Positions 21,034 through 32,529 are shown, counted from the first letter of the stretch. The stretch: DNA of 64,000 nucleotides from Ctenosaura bakeri (GCA_948474755.1 CAOLHI010000414.1:590939-654938), one strand, 5' to 3'. Program-made: numbers and translations. Notes: a model not told the origin generated them from the letters alone.

Positions 21034-22503
21034 TGGTTCAAAGCAGGACCTGATGGAATACAGCAGAGTTCATTATGAGATGAAGAGATCAGGAAATGTA
21101 CAAGCTATAGCAGTATTAGAAGAGAAAATGCCTCTTTATCAACCCAGACAGAACCTCAAAGACTTGCTTCTCCAGCATGGTAGTCAGTGTTCATCCTGAT
21201 ATCTGGCAACTGGTGCCAGAAGCAGCTCCTCCTATGGGATCCTGGTAGAAAAAGCACTAGGCTAAGATGAATACCATTATTATATTTGAAGAAGCTACCA
21301 ATGTCCATACCGTTTGCCTATCCCACCTTGTCACTCATAAATCAAATCCAGACATCTCTTTTCACCTCTATTTGTGCATCTGACTTCAGAGAAGCTAAAA
21401 GATCCAAAGTATCTGGTGTTTCTCAACTCAGAGGCTGCTAACTCAAGCAGGATTCTGTGTTCTACATAGCATCTAGCACATGGCTAAATCAAATAGTTGC
21501 TAAGTAGCAGTAATAATAAAGCTAGACAAAATGATAAAGCTCAAGTTATGATGGAACAGCCACCACATAGTAAAACTGTACTCTGGAGAAACATAAAAGG
21601 ACTTCTGTGTTTCCATCATCATGAGTGAGGGACCCCATAGTTCCTCAGAAACCCATCTGGCATTTCTTAAAAAGAAAAGCAGCAATGGTAGGAAAGGAAG
21701 CAAGGCAATGTTTGGTGAATTCCAAGTGTAGGCACTCAGTTCATAAAAGAACACAGCTCAACAGATACTTAATAGATCTCAAGCGAACCAAATCACATCC
21801 CAGAATCCTTTGCAATATGCAGGGTGGCAATGGTTTCCCAGCAGACTTATCAACATGGATTCTCTAGATGTTTCAGAGTTTGAAACCTGCTGCTGTACCA
21901 AAAATCATTAGCTAAAAGGTCAGGCCAGGCATGGAGGGTCTCAAAATATAACACTATTGTGCCCTTCCTACTTAATTACAACTGGCATTTCTCAGTTACA
22001 TATGGGGAGACAAGCAAACTCTAATGGGACACGAAAATGACTCTAGGTAAAGCTACTATGAAAGTATAAGTCTGAATAATTCTGCAGGGAGGGAGGCACT
22101 TTACAAATTAAAAAAAAAGGTAGTTGGGTTTTGTTTTGTTTTTTGAGATTCTAGCAAACGAATTGCCAAGAATGAAAAAAGGATTCCAGAAATATTTAAA
22201 GACAGGAGAAGAAACTGCTTATGCACGAAGAAGGGAGAATCTCCATCTGCAGCATTCCCAGCATGCATCATAAGACATGGATGCTCTGAGAAGGATAGTC
22301 TCTCATCATCTTTAGTGAGATTACAACAGCAATAAAAGCAGAGCCCCAGGAGGGCATTCATTTTCCCTATATAATGGAAAAACCAAGCGCGGCGAGTGAA
22401 GATGGACACACCATTCCTCCTCCCCTTTTTGAAAAATAATCTCTCTGGGAAAAACCTCAGGATTTCTCTATAAAGATTAGAGCATTAGTAAACAGGGACC
22501 TAA
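21034..22503. other. Stretch with no gene seen
   Basis: No repeat recognised. Complementary frames at 21500-21754 and 21625-21867, and the 102-codon minus frame at 22101-22409, lack any recognised motif or exon context. Confidence 0.45.
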
Positions 22504-22735
22504 ATACCCTAAAGGCACCAGATCCTGTCTGATTGTGGAAGTTAAGCAGTGTCAGCTTTGGTTAGTAGCCAGATGGGAGACCACCAATGAATACCAAGGG
22601 CTGTAGGCTATATTTCAGAGGAAGAAAATGGCAAAGCCACCTCTGCATATTCCTTTTCTAAGAAAACCCTTTAAATTCATGGGGTTGCCATAAGTTGACA
22701 AGTTATTTGAAGGTGTATATGCTCATCCACTCACA
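22504..22735 (+). mobile_element. 5S-Sauria SINE
   Basis: ATACCCTAAAGGCACCAGATC, GATGGGAGACCACCAATGAATACC and GGGCTGTAGGCTAT give the 5S-derived head. CTAAGAAAACCC and TGGGGTTGCCATAAGTTGAC give the tail. A well-preserved copy. Confidence 0.9.
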
Positions 22736-23707
22736 CAAATATTAGTGTAGTAAGCATGTTCAGTTACACAGACACACATCGAATAGTAATCATGGCAAAA
22801 GAAAAATATTATTTGTCAAAGAACTGGAAACATTTTTTCCTATGGCTGAAAAACAAGGCTCAAAACTACACAAGATCTTCTTTTGTGCACATATGCACAC
22901 ACATGTATACACACATAACACACACACAGCCCTTTTCACTGTTTTTAACAGGAGCTCAAAGGCATTAAAAATGAACCGATTCCAGAAAGCACACAAAGAG
23001 AGTCAATCTCCATAAAAAACAAGTTTTATCCTTACAAAGAGAGTGATTCTTTTTTTCACTCCCTTCTTGCTTTGCATGAGCTGGCAAATTCTGAAAATGA
23101 ATGCATCTTCCAACAAAAAGCCCTTCAGCTTTTTGGTATCATTAACCTCTAAACAATTGGGAAAACTATTTATTATTTCATGTTTCCATTCTTCCCCAAG
23201 CACTGTTGTCTGCGTGAGCGTCCTTTCAAAGGAAGGCAGCACAGTAGAGCTGGTTGAATATGTAAATTCAGGACTGGGGGGAAAAGTGTATATTTTACCT
23301 TTTTTGTCTTTCCGCCAACAGTAAGTACACCTTTGTGTGGCATCTAGAATAGATTTGGCAGCAGTATCAAACTTTTGTGCACATGTAGCCTCTTTTAAAA
23401 CAAAACCTCCATAAGACTTGAAACTGAAAAACAGTATTTTCAGTTACAATCCAGCAATAAGGTCCCCCACAGAAACTTTACTGACAGTGTGCTCTTGCCC
23501 CCTGGTATCTTGGCCACACTGAGATGGGGTCATGGTCACGGAGATAATGGGATTAATGGTAAAATAATAACACCACTTTCATGGAGTCATGTAGGACATT
23601 GTGTCAAATGATTATCAGAATGATCTCCAGGGCATTTATATTTCACTGCAACCTAGAATGCAAAATTGTCTTGCTCATATCTAAAAAACAGCCAGTACTG
23701 GTTAGAG
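22736..23707. other. Stretch with no gene seen
   Basis: AC-rich low-complexity sequence lies at 22885-22930. The overlapping frames at 23003-23324 are on opposite strands and match nothing known to me. Confidence 0.45.
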
Positions 23708-23789
23708 CAGGGGTGGCAAAGTGCAGCCCATGAGTCATATGTGGGCCTCAAGGCCCACGGGATGAAAAAAAAAATTTCTACCAAATGTT

Positions 23790-23896
23790 ATTATTCTATG
23801 ATTCTATAATACCTTGATGTGTGTTCCTGCATGGCAGGGGGTTGGACTGGGTGGCCTTGTGGTCTCTTCCAACTCTATGATTCTATGATTCTCTTT
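23790..23896 (+). mobile_element. CR1 LINE 3' end, nested in hAT
   Basis: GTTCCTGCATGGCAGGGGGTTGGACTGGGTGGCC, then TTCCAACTCTATGATTCTATGATTCT, is a classic CR1 3' end with its ATTCTATG repeat. ATTCTATG units also precede it. Confidence 0.85.
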
Positions 23897-23937
23897 AGAG
23901 AGCACGGGGGCATTTTTGCCATGTTTGAGTGGCGGCC

Positions 23938-24121
23938 CAGGCCAGCATGGTGGTTTGAGCATTGGACTACAATCCTGGAGATCAGGGTTCAATTCCTCCA
24001 CTCAGCCGTGAAATCCATTGGGTAACCTTGGGCACATCACAGACACTCAGCCCCAGAAAACCCCATGATAGGATTGCTTTAGGGGTCACCATAACTTGGC
24101 AACTACTAGAAGGCATACTAC
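23938..24121 (+). mobile_element. tRNA-derived squamate SINE, nested in hAT
   Basis: GCCAGCATGGTGGTTTGAGC, AGATCAGGGTTCAATTCC and GGGTCACCATAACTTGGCAAC show head, box B and tail. The AAGGCATACTAC end meets hAT sequence. Confidence 0.85.
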
Positions 24122-24403
24122 AAGGTCATTTTAATCCCAGGAAAGGGCTTTTTAAAAATAAAAAATAAAGTGACTTCTGGTCACTTCCTGTGTTGTAAAA
24201 AGGCTTTCCTGGGCCTAAATTGTCTGAGAGGCTTAGGAATATGGCAAAAATGCTCCCTATAGTCCTAGCGGATGTTGAGGGGCATTTGGAGTCAAAACAT
24301 CTCTTTTTTCCCAGTGGAAGTATATGGTGGTGCCACTGTACTCCCAAGATCTCCTAGGTTTCTACTACAGCCCCCCGTCTCCCATAGATGTCCACCCTGG
24401 GCT

Positions 24404-24596
24404 ATACAAGTGGATGGGAACATGGGAGATCCAAGTTCAAGCCATTAAACTCATCGGGTGACTTTGGGCTACTCCCTTTCTCTCAGCAAGACCTCCCTCC
24501 TAGGGTTGTACTGAAGATAAAATGAGAAGACAGACAGACACATATGCCACTATGAGTACCGTGTAGCAGAGGCAGGATGTAAACATAAATGAACTT
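24404..24596 (+). mobile_element. MIR/CORE-like tRNA-derived SINE
   Basis: GGGAGATCCAAGTTCAAGCC, GGGTGACTTTGGGCTACTCC, CCTAGGGTTGTACTGAAGATAAAATG and GCAGAGGCAGGATGTAAACATAAATG resemble a tRNA-derived SINE with an L2/MIR-like tail. It abuts the hAT end. Confidence 0.6.
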
Positions 24597-25640
24597 ATTT
24601 CCCAAGATCTGAAAATACAATACAGGCTTCCTCCGCTTATCTGAGAGCTTAGAGACCAGGGCATTGTTAGAAAATGGAATTGGTGAAAAGCAGAGTGCAT
24701 GTAATGTACTGTAAGGAGCAGGAGGCTCACTTGGGACTGACTATGTTTACGTTGCTTGCAAAATCTCTCAGCCAGTTTAGTGCCTTCACCCTGAGCCTGG
24801 TTTGCATGCAGCACATCCAGGGGAGTGGTTCCAAGCAAACCACTGTAGACAAGAAGAACTAATGAAAGAGCAGAACCTCCACTGAATTAATGGAACTCAT
24901 CCTTAATTTGGAAACACGAAAAGAGAGAGTTGTTAAATAACAGGGTGTCAAAAGGTGAGGAGCTTCCTGTAAATTACTGGAAGATTGAACGATTTGATTA
25001 GGACTGCATTTCTTATTGACAGAATTGTAACTGCCAAAATAAATGGTATCTTGACATGTAGGCCCCGCTTATCTAAACGTCAGTACACAACAACAGACAA
25101 GATTATAAGGAAACTAAAACCCTCTCACAGGTACAGTGAGAGGCTATGAAAAAAAGAGTAAGAAATGGTATACAAGAGACAGTTCTAGAAACAGAGATAT
25201 ATAAAATCATTACCATTCTAGAATAGAAGATTCATTTTACTGTTTAGTTATTGAAATATTGGAGTCTAAATAAAGGTTGTGATTAAAATAATATAGGATC
25301 CCTTGGGGGGGGCTACTGTCACTGAGCATATAGCAATGGCTAGCGTAATAAGAAAGGGCTGAAGTACGGATAGTGTGAATGCATGAAATGCAAGTACATA
25401 ACAACGGTCATGTACTACTATTTCTTGTCCCCTAAATACTACAGTGCTAGAAGACGGAGGCAACTGATTGACAATGGAATATATGCAAATACTGCACATT
25501 TCCTTACAGGTTTCTGGAAATACCCACACGCAGATGGCATACTAGAGAGACGGGGACAGGAACATCAGAGGCTGCCAGGGCTTCAACTGGGAACCTTAGC
25601 CTCAGAGTGCAACTATCCTATGAGATAAGCTGACAAAGCT
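24597..25640. other. Stretch with no gene seen
   Basis: No repeat or exon recognised. The frames at 24500-24838 (minus) and 24674-24862 (plus) overlap on opposite strands and match nothing. Confidence 0.45.
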
Positions 25641-25852
25641 ACAGGTTAGAGCATTTTCTGGCAACTGGATGGTGCTTGGCCATGGAAACCCGCTGGGTGG
25701 TCTTGGTCAAAAGTCACACTCTCTCAGCCTCAGAGAAAGGCAGCAGCAAACCCTCTCTGAACAAATCTTGCCAAGAAAACCTCATGATATGTTCGCCTTA
25801 GGGCGCCATAAATTGGAAACAACTTGAAGATATACAACAAACAAACAAACAA
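25641..25852 (+). mobile_element. tRNA-derived squamate SINE
   Basis: The body CCATGGAAACCCGCTGGGTGG, CACACTCTCTCAGCCTCAGAG, CTTGCCAAGAAAACC and GGAAACAACTTGAAGATATAC is followed by an (ACAA)n tail. The head is worn. Confidence 0.88.
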
Positions 25853-26170
25853 AGCATGTTTAGGGTTTGGAGTGCCTCTGCCCAATTGGCAAGCTACTGG
25901 CTTGCCTCAACAGGAGATGATTGGACTTCCTGCTCAACCCTCCCACTTGTAGCTTATTTTGCCTTGCTTTATTTCATGGTTCCACCATCAGATTTTACAT
26001 CCCTCCATGACCTCAACCCCTTTGGTTCTTTCTGCTAGCTTGAAAATCTCCAGTTTTTATCTCCTGGCTCCTACCTGATGGTTGCCCGAGATTCAAGCAA
26101 GGCAACTGATTGGCAGCAGTATTCAAAATGGCCAGCGCTGCTTATAACAAGTTATCCAGAAGAAAGAAAA

Positions 26171-26590
26171 TTATAGAATTATTAGCGTATTTACCTGGTG
26201 TTGCCCAGGATTTTATTTTCTCATAGGTAATTCTTGTTAGAAAAACCTTAGCACTTACCTTACCTTACTTTAGGAATTAGAAGCGGTTGAAATACACAGA
26301 TTTGAGATCCTGTGTGTCCAGTACATGTTACTTTTCCTCATATTCCCCAATCCAATCTGTATTCAGAGTTATTAACACGCAAAGGTTGGGTTTCTGAGCA
26401 ATATACTGCCTTCCTTCTTCTTGCTGCTAGGCCTTGTCTCCATAGCAACCGGCCTAAGGCCCAAGAGCTCTCTCCCTAAAAGGCCAAGCCCAAGATTCCA
26501 TAGAATCTTCACAGCCAGCCACTCATATGAGGTCTGCACCTGCCTGACACAGACAGACAAGATCACTCATAAACTTTGATTTTTATATAG
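26171..26590. mobile_element. Unidentified candidate DNA transposon
   Basis: The left part has TATTTACCTGGTGTTGCCCAGG with an internal CCTGG/CCAGG dyad, and the right part ends GATTTTTATATAGTAGATC. I recall phrases like these as the termini of a widespread DNA element, but I cannot name it. No target duplication or transposase frame is visible. Confidence 0.35.
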
Positions 26591-26727
26591 TAGATCTACA
26601 CTTTACAGTGACAAACGTAAGCTGTTCTATGCATTGCCCCTTGACCTAAACTCAGGAAGACCATTGCATTGTCTCTTTTGCAAGGGCAATTTAGATTTTT
26701 CTGTTTCAATGGATTATTTCTCTTTGT

Positions 26728-26962
26728 AGCCCTGGTGGCGCAGTGGTTAAATGCCAGTACTGCAAGCCACAAGGTTGTGAGTTCGATCCTGCCGGGCTCC
26801 AAGGTTGATTCAGCTTTCCATCCTTCTGCAGGTCAGTAAAATGAGTACTCAGCTTGTTGGGGGCATGTATAGAAAAATGCATCGAAATACATGCTATTTG
26901 TAAGTTGTTTGCCACCTCGATCCATATGGAGAGGCGGGATAGAAATAAATAATAAATAAATA
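26728..26962 (+). mobile_element. tRNA-derived SINE with intact A and B boxes
   Basis: The head GCCCTGGTGGCGCAGTGG (box A) and GTGAGTTCGATCCTGCC (box B) is followed by GGTCAGTAAAATGAGTACTCAGC, then the 3' end GGAGAGGCGGGATAGAAATAAAT and an (AAATA)n tail. It is not a tRNA gene: the cloverleaf is not completed and a SINE body follows directly. The best-preserved polymerase III promoter in the window. Confidence 0.85.
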
Positions 26963-26977
26963 AAATAAAATAGCTCT

Positions 26978-27196
26978 GATGTGCCTTCAAATCAGCTCCA
27001 ATTTATGGCAACCCTTATCACAGGGTTTTCTTGGCAAGATTTACTCAGAGGAGGTTTGCCATTGCCTTCCTGTATGCCTGAGAGCGTATGACTTCCCCAA
27101 GGTCACTTGTGGATTTCCACTGCTGGAGAGGGATTTGAACCCTGGTTTCCCAAAGTCCTAATCTAACACTCAAACCACTGTATCACATTGGTTCTT
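26978..27196 (-). mobile_element. tRNA-derived squamate SINE, antisense
   Basis: GTGCCTTCAAATCAGCTCC, GGGTTTTCTTGGCAAGATTTACTCAGAGG and AGGGATTTGAACCCTGG...CAAACCACTGTATCACATTGG give tail, body and head of the family in reverse orientation. It lies tail to tail with the SINE at 26728. Confidence 0.9.
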
Positions 27197-27714
27197 GATA
27201 CCATGAGTCTGAAATTGACAATCACCCTCTGTTTCCTTCTCTCTCCACCTGCTTCAGAAAGCAAATGAAAGACAGTGGGCAAGGCACTGATATCAGAAGT
27301 AGTGTTCATCCCTCTAAAAATAAGCTGCAGTCAGTCAGCCCGAAGAAGCAAAGTAAGGTCAGGCTAGAGCTGAAGAGGAACAGAGTTTTCTCTTACTTGC
27401 CAGAAAAAGCTTTGAATTATCACAATCTGTATCTCTGGGGACAGAGCCAGTTTAGTGAATCAGTACAACAAGCTCTCCCAATATGACGCTTGACAATGTT
27501 CAGTGTTTTGGGGAGGAGGGAATGTAAGCAAATTTTCTTGCCTCCTTCTAAGGTAGTGTTTGTAGTGATACAGATCACAACTGAATTCTTAAAAGTGTAG
27601 CAAGTGAAAATAGTCCTGCATTTTTTAATGCATTTCTCCCATTACAGCCCAGTTCATAACAAAACCAAGCTTCTGGAATATGCTGGAGAAGCAGAGTTGT
27701 AGCAGTGTGCTGTT
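27197..27714. other. Stretch with no gene seen
   Basis: The 73-codon frame at 27265-27486 (KDSGQGTDIRSSVH start) is hydrophilic and unrecognised. No repeat recognised. Confidence 0.4.
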
Positions 27715-27868
27715 GTACAGTGGCTCCCAACCTTGGATCCTTCACATATTCTTAGACTTCAACTAGTCCAAGTCCAACAAGTCCCAGGCAGCATGTCCAA
27801 CAGTCAGGGATTCTCCAAGTTGTAGTCAAGAACATTTGGGGACTTCAAGGTTGAAAATCACGGCTAAT
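27715..27868. mobile_element. hAT-type hairpin MITE
   Basis: CAGTGGCTCCCAACCTTGG on the left and ACTTCAAGGTTGAAAATCAC on the right are imperfect inverted ends. The central arms contain ACTTCAACTAGTCCAAG and AGTTGTAGTCAAG. No clear target duplication. Confidence 0.6.
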
Positions 27869-27874
27869 CTGTTA

Positions 27875-28048
27875 GTCTAGGATTGAAGAGATCCAGGTTC
27901 AAATCTCTACCCATAAAGCATACTGGGTGACCTATTCCTGAAGGTAAGTGACCTTACATGGTTGTTGTAGGAGTAAAAACAGCTGGAAGAAAACACATAC
28001 AGTATGTTGAGCTTCTTAGAAGGACAGTGCAACATAAACGCAATGCTG
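27875..28048 (+). mobile_element. MIR/CORE-like tRNA-derived SINE
   Basis: GAGATCCAGGTTCAAATCTC (box-B-like), ACTGGGTGACCTATTCC, GTTGTTGTAGGAGTAAAAAC and GCTTCTTAGAAGGACAGTGCAACATAAAC match the family seen at 24404 and 31666. Confidence 0.6.
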
Positions 28049-29957
28049 CTACTGTCAACAGTTCTGAATGGGCCTGTTAACAATACAATTGTAAATCACT
28101 CATTCATCAACCAGTTTCTGTCTCTTACCTCAGCCACTTTTGAGTCATTGCTACAATACTGCCTTTCCTTGCAAGATAGTTTAAAGGACAGCTATGTTAA
28201 TACATGCTATGTGTTCTCAACAGGCAACAGCACTCTAAAAATGGTATTCAACGTTTCAGCCCAAATGGCTGGCTGATCAAAAAGTTTCCCACTATCAACT
28301 CTGTTCTCTCATTATAAAACTAGCAATTGCAATATGAGGCCTAATCCTAAAACTGTCATGCATATAAATGAACAAACTGAAATGGTGTGGTGAAAACTTC
28401 AAACTCATGTCTAAAGGATATATCACAACTTCTGGGGAAAGGTGGTGGTCATGCAAATTTTGCTGAGACATATTTACATCATGGTACAATATCAGTAAGT
28501 TATTATTCACTGTGGAAAAATGACAGGTATAGATATTAACCACAGCATTATTGTTTTTCAGTTTTCAAGAGAATCAGTCCCTTCATTGTTTGCTTGTTTT
28601 TTCCTGACCAGCCTCTTGTTCATGGTCAATGCATTTTCACCCAGAAGAGCACAAAAGTTAAGAATGACTTGACAGCTAAACAAAAACCTCTGAAGAGCAT
28701 AACCGAACTGGTGCAAATCCAGCACGGAAGTGCAGAACAGCATTTTTATAAGCTGGTTGCCCTGTACGGTACATTTGATTGACAATGACATTTTTAAGCT
28801 AATGGAGGCACTTGTACCTCTGGGAAAAACAGGCTAAACAGGTGGCCAAAGGGGCTGATAGATGAAACCTCCAGGAGAAAATTGCACACCATAAATTCTT
28901 ACCTTTTTTAAGATACTGTGTTTCAGTCACTTAATATTAGGCAAAAAAACCAAAAACAAAATACAGAGAAATTTCAAGGTCAACAGTGACAAGGCTACCT
29001 TTACACTTCACAGTGCCCAGCATTTCTGATATGTTCTGACTCTTACCATACTGAAAAATTTAACAAATCAGTTGTAATTTTGCCACAATCCTCATTCATT
29101 TTTTGGCAACTGGCAACTCTTTGTCGCCTTTCTTGTTCATGGTTAGCAGCTGGCTTAAAGCTCAATAGGGATGTTAAGGTTAAAAATTTTAAAATTTTAA
29201 ATTATTTATTTACCTGTGGCACCAAGTTCAGTAAAATGTCCGCCTATATTGTTCTATATTGCAGTTATACATTTATATAGTTTTTAATTGCTGAAAATTT
29301 TATTGTTGATGAGGCCAATTTTAGAACTAATAAGAGAATGGCGTAAAAGTTTTTTTTTTCAAGAAAAGAGAAGCTCCTTAAAGTGGTCCCAAAGTCCAAT
29401 AAATCAATAAAATTAATTAATTAAAATGCCCTTCAATTTTTAAAATGTAGCTATAAAATATTATTTATTACACTCTCACAATTACCCCACTTTCCCACCC
29501 CATGTCAAGCAATAAAACTCACATACAGAAGTCCAAAAATGTCAACAGTAACTTTGTTATCCTTCTTCCACTACAATCCCCCACGGATGAACCCAAATAG
29601 CCAAGTAAGGATGTTTGTTTTGGTGTTCTAACAGAAATGGCATTGAAGAGTGATTAAACAAGAGGAAAAAATCCCATCAAAAACTGATGTCTCTCAAAGT
29701 GATGAGTAATGCTGAACCCAAATGTGAGAGATGAAGCCAACTTAATCAGATACAAAAGTCTCTGATAAATGAATCTGCAAAAATGAAACATATCTGTGTT
29801 GAGCTTGCAGGTTTCAAAAATGGGTTTCCCCATCCCTGTCTTTAAAATTATGTCATGTGAAATCTGCTAACAGTTTTAATTCAAGCTCTACGAGTAATGG
29901 CTTGTTGGGAATTCAAAACCATATGAAATAAATACTTGGTACTGGGCCAAATGAAAG
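28049..29957. other. AT-rich stretch, no gene seen
   Basis: No repeat recognised. Sequence around 28590-28840 is complex and uninterrupted on both strands for about 60-75 codons, but has no exon signals that I can support. Confidence 0.45.
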
Positions 29958-30139
29958 CAAGTGTGGTGCAGTTCTTTGAGCATTGAACTTTGACCCTAGA
30001 GACCACAGTCTGATTCCCCATTCAGCCACAAAAACCCACTGGGTGACCTTGGGCGCATCAGCTCACAGAAAACCCCATGTCAGGTTCACCTTTGGGTCAC
30101 CACAAATTGGAAATGACTTGAAGGCACATGAAAACAACA
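29958..30139 (+). mobile_element. tRNA-derived squamate SINE
   Basis: CAAGTGTGGTGCAGTTCTTTGAGC, AAAACCCACTGGGTGACCTTGGG, GGTCACCACAAATTGGAAATGACTTGAAGGCAC and an A-rich tail identify the family. Confidence 0.88.
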
Positions 30140-30149
30140 TATTGGACCA

Positions 30150-30380
30150 AATGTGTGTGCATGTGAGTATGTCTTTAAGTTGCCTGCCAACGTATGGGGA
30201 CCCCCATGAATTTCACAGGATTTTTTTGAAAGCAAGAAATGCTCAGAAGTGGTTTGCCATAGCTGTTCCATGACATATAACCTACAGCATCTATAGTATT
30301 CCTTTATGGCCCTCCACCCAAGTACTAACCAAGTCTGACTCTGCTAAGCTTTCAGCATTAGGTAGGACCTGGTGCCGTTA
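30150..30380 (-). mobile_element. 5S-Sauria SINE, antisense
   Basis: Read in reverse, the 5S-derived head is seen at 30270-30375 (AACCTACAGCATCTATAGTATTCC, CAAGTACTAACCAAGTCTGAC) and the Sauria tail at its left (CATGAATTTCACAGGATTTTT). A TG-rich left edge is the former (CA)n tail. Confidence 0.85.
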
Positions 30381-30667
30381 CGATATCTAGGCCTCAATGG
30401 GACAAATGTACACCATGAATACACTTCCTCTGCCTTTGCCTGCCACATTTCCAGTGGTAGGTATGGCAGCACCCACTGGTGAGCAGGAGAAGCTAAGATT
30501 TCCTTTGAACTTCACAGCATTCCCCTCTCTCGACCTCCAGCGTGGAGGGGGCAGGGGGATGGATGGACTGGAAGAATGCTGCCCTTGCAGAATCTTCCTG
30601 GCAGCACGGCCAGGGACATCAGCTGAAGTCAGAATGTTCTCCTGTTCCTTTTGTTGCTTCTGACAGG

Positions 30668-30789
30668 AAATAAAGCTTCTGAAAGTTATTTTTTGGACTA
30701 CAGCTCCCAGAATCTCCCAAGCAGTATGCCCAATGGTGGCTGGGGCGTTCTGGGAGTTGTAGTTCAAAAAATGACTTATTAAACTCTAG
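30668..30789. mobile_element. hAT-type hairpin MITE
   Basis: TTTTTTGGACTACAGCTCCCAGAATC on the left pairs with GTTCTGGGAGTTGTAGTTCAAAAAA on the right, giving a strong hairpin. Same family as the element at 9312. A possible worn target duplication is CAGGAAAT/TAGGAGAT. Confidence 0.75.
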
Positions 30790-31665
30790 TAGGAGATACT
30801 TGCTGCCTCCACCCAGCTGGCAGTAGAGAATTAAGCTAATGATAATTTTTGGCTTCCTTACCAAGGCTACGTAAAAAAGAGTAGAGCCCTGACAGGAGAG
30901 TCCATCTCTATATTCCACTTCATAGCTCCACACTTTATGCATGCAATTTGTGGTTGGACTTCAATGGGTAACTGGGTTTGCCGGTCTCTCTGAATACAGG
31001 ATCACTTTGACTTTAGTTTCTAACTTGAGGGATTTGGCCAACTTTACCGTTGGCTAAAATTTAACTTAGAAATCCAAGGAAAAGACCTAATACTTGGCTT
31101 AAGAAATACGTCCATATTACAGAAAGGCCATGTGCTACTCCAATGAATTAAGTTATCAGTTGTTTCAGGCACCAGTGCCAGTACCAATGGGGGAGGAGAA
31201 AAAAGAAGAGAATGTCAAGTACAGAATCCTAAGGGCAGGATGAAGGCCAAGGGAGCTCATCAGCAGAAGAGGGAAAACTAGTTGACCTATACTGAATAGA
31301 GGGCAGTAGAACTAGAAGCTTCATATCACCTGGTGGCATCCAGATGACCCTGTTGGTATCATCAGGAGAATTATGAGCTGTTACATAAACATGAAGGGAT
31401 GAGGAAAGTATTCCAAGCAGAGATGCTCAACTAGGCAAGCAAACTCTGCTCAGGTTACAATAAGCAGGACAAAGTTAGGCTAAGCTGTGACAGCCTCGAT
31501 TTCCTCAGACTCTGGCCTTTACTATTTGCAAGCCTCTTCTACCCCCGCCCCCAGATTCACTATGAGAAAGGGGAAAGAGGCTGCATCAGGATGAGGTCTT
31601 TAGTAACGAAAGCAGAGCCCTGATGGACCTCTTGGCTGATAGCGGGAAAAGTGCTCAGACAGTCA
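30790..31665. other. Stretch with no gene seen
   Basis: No repeat recognised. Purine-rich around 31190-31300. Confidence 0.4.
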
Positions 31666-31862
31666 CTGTAGCCTACCGGTCAGCATCTGAGACTGGCACT
31701 TTGGAGATTCACTATCAAACTCCCACTCAGCCATAAAAATCACTGAGTGATTCACCCTCACATACCACCCAAGTTACTGTGAGGATAAGGTGAGGCAGAA
31801 GGAGGGGATGTATATCATTGATTCACAGAGGGATGCTCATGTAACTAATAAATAAATACAGA
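31666..31862 (+). mobile_element. MIR/CORE-like tRNA-derived SINE
   Basis: GGAGATTCACTATCAAACTCCC, CACTCAGCCATAAAAATCACTGAG and TTACTGTGAGGATAAGGTGAGG, then an (AATA)n tail, fit the MIR-like family. The head is worn. Confidence 0.55.
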
Positions 31863-31872
31863 ATCAGAGAAA

Positions 31873-32099
31873 GAGAGCCAGTGTGGAGTTGTGATTCAAA
31901 GGCTGGACTAGGACTCTGGGAGACCAAGTTTCAAATCCCTGCTCAGCCACAGAAACCCACTGGGTGATCTTGGGCAAGTCATATCTTCAGCCTCAGAGAA
32001 AGATAATGACAAAATTTCTCTGAAGAAATCCTGCCAAGAAAAATCTGAGTATAGGTTCGCCTTAGGGTCACAGAAAATTGGAAATCCCTTGAAGAAAGG

Positions 32100-32130
<31 letters not shown>

Positions 32131-32132
32131 AA
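31873..32132 (+). mobile_element. tRNA-derived squamate SINE with (CAA)n tail
   Basis: A full-length copy: GAGAGCCAGTGTGGAGTTG head, GACTCTGGGAGACCAAG, CCACTGGGTGATCTTGGGC body, GGTTCGCCTTAGGGTCAC, and a pure (CAA)10-like tail at 32101-32131. The pure tail suggests it is comparatively recent. The poly-Cys minus-strand frame here is the (TTG)n complement, not a protein. Confidence 0.92.
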
Positions 32133-32402
32133 ATCAGAGAAAAGCCCTCTCCTATAAATTATTGGCAATGTTTTCCAATTGCTACCTGCTCGTCCTTCCG
32201 TGAGGTACAGTTTACTTTTCCAGAGAGTTCTACGCTTCCTTGGGGAAGGAAAAGAAAGGCTGGCATGGCATCCCTGGATGTTGAGGTAAGGCATTCAGAA
32301 TTCCCTCCCTTCTCTGAGATTGTGAAATATTCAAGCTGGGGATGAGGAAGCATTTTGGTGATCATCCATGTGGATGGAGCAGTCTATAATTCCCTCCTCT
32401 TA

Positions 32403-32515
32403 CCACAGCTTGCTAAAGTTAACTTCTTTAGACTGCAACTACCAGAATCTCTCAGACAGGATAGCCAGAGGGTTGTATTATTTGGGAAACTGTAGTTCAA
32501 AAAAGTCCCCCCCCC
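32403..32515. mobile_element. hAT-type hairpin MITE
   Basis: ACAGCTTGCTAAAGTTAAC and AGACTGCAACTACCAGAATC on the left, GGGAAACTGTAGTTCAAAAAAG on the right. Same family as 9312 and 30668, with a poly-C run at the right edge. Confidence 0.65.
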
Positions 32516-32529
32516 ATTCTCTTGGACCA

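Larger units (their letters stand above)
23708..24399. mobile_element. hAT-type non-autonomous element with nested insertions
   Basis: The left end CAGGGGTGGCAAAGTGCAGCCC and the right end GATGTCCACCCTG are inverted hAT-like termini. Possible degenerate 8-bp target duplications are GGTTAGAG (23700-23707) and GGCTATAC (24400-24407), five of eight matching. The interior after 24122 parallels the element at 14236-14778. A CR1 tail and a SINE have landed inside it. Confidence 0.65.

Noticed and set aside
23003..23324. Opposite-strand frames of 79 and 93 codons
   Set aside because: They overlap each other, lack recognised motifs, and have no exon context beyond a weak CAG/GTAAGT-like word at the end.
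26728..26800. tRNA gene
   Set aside because: Boxes A and B are present, but a SINE body and A-rich tail follow directly and the acceptor stem is not closed.
32101..32294. Poly-Cys protein on the minus strand
   Set aside because: It is the complement of a (CAA)n SINE tail.
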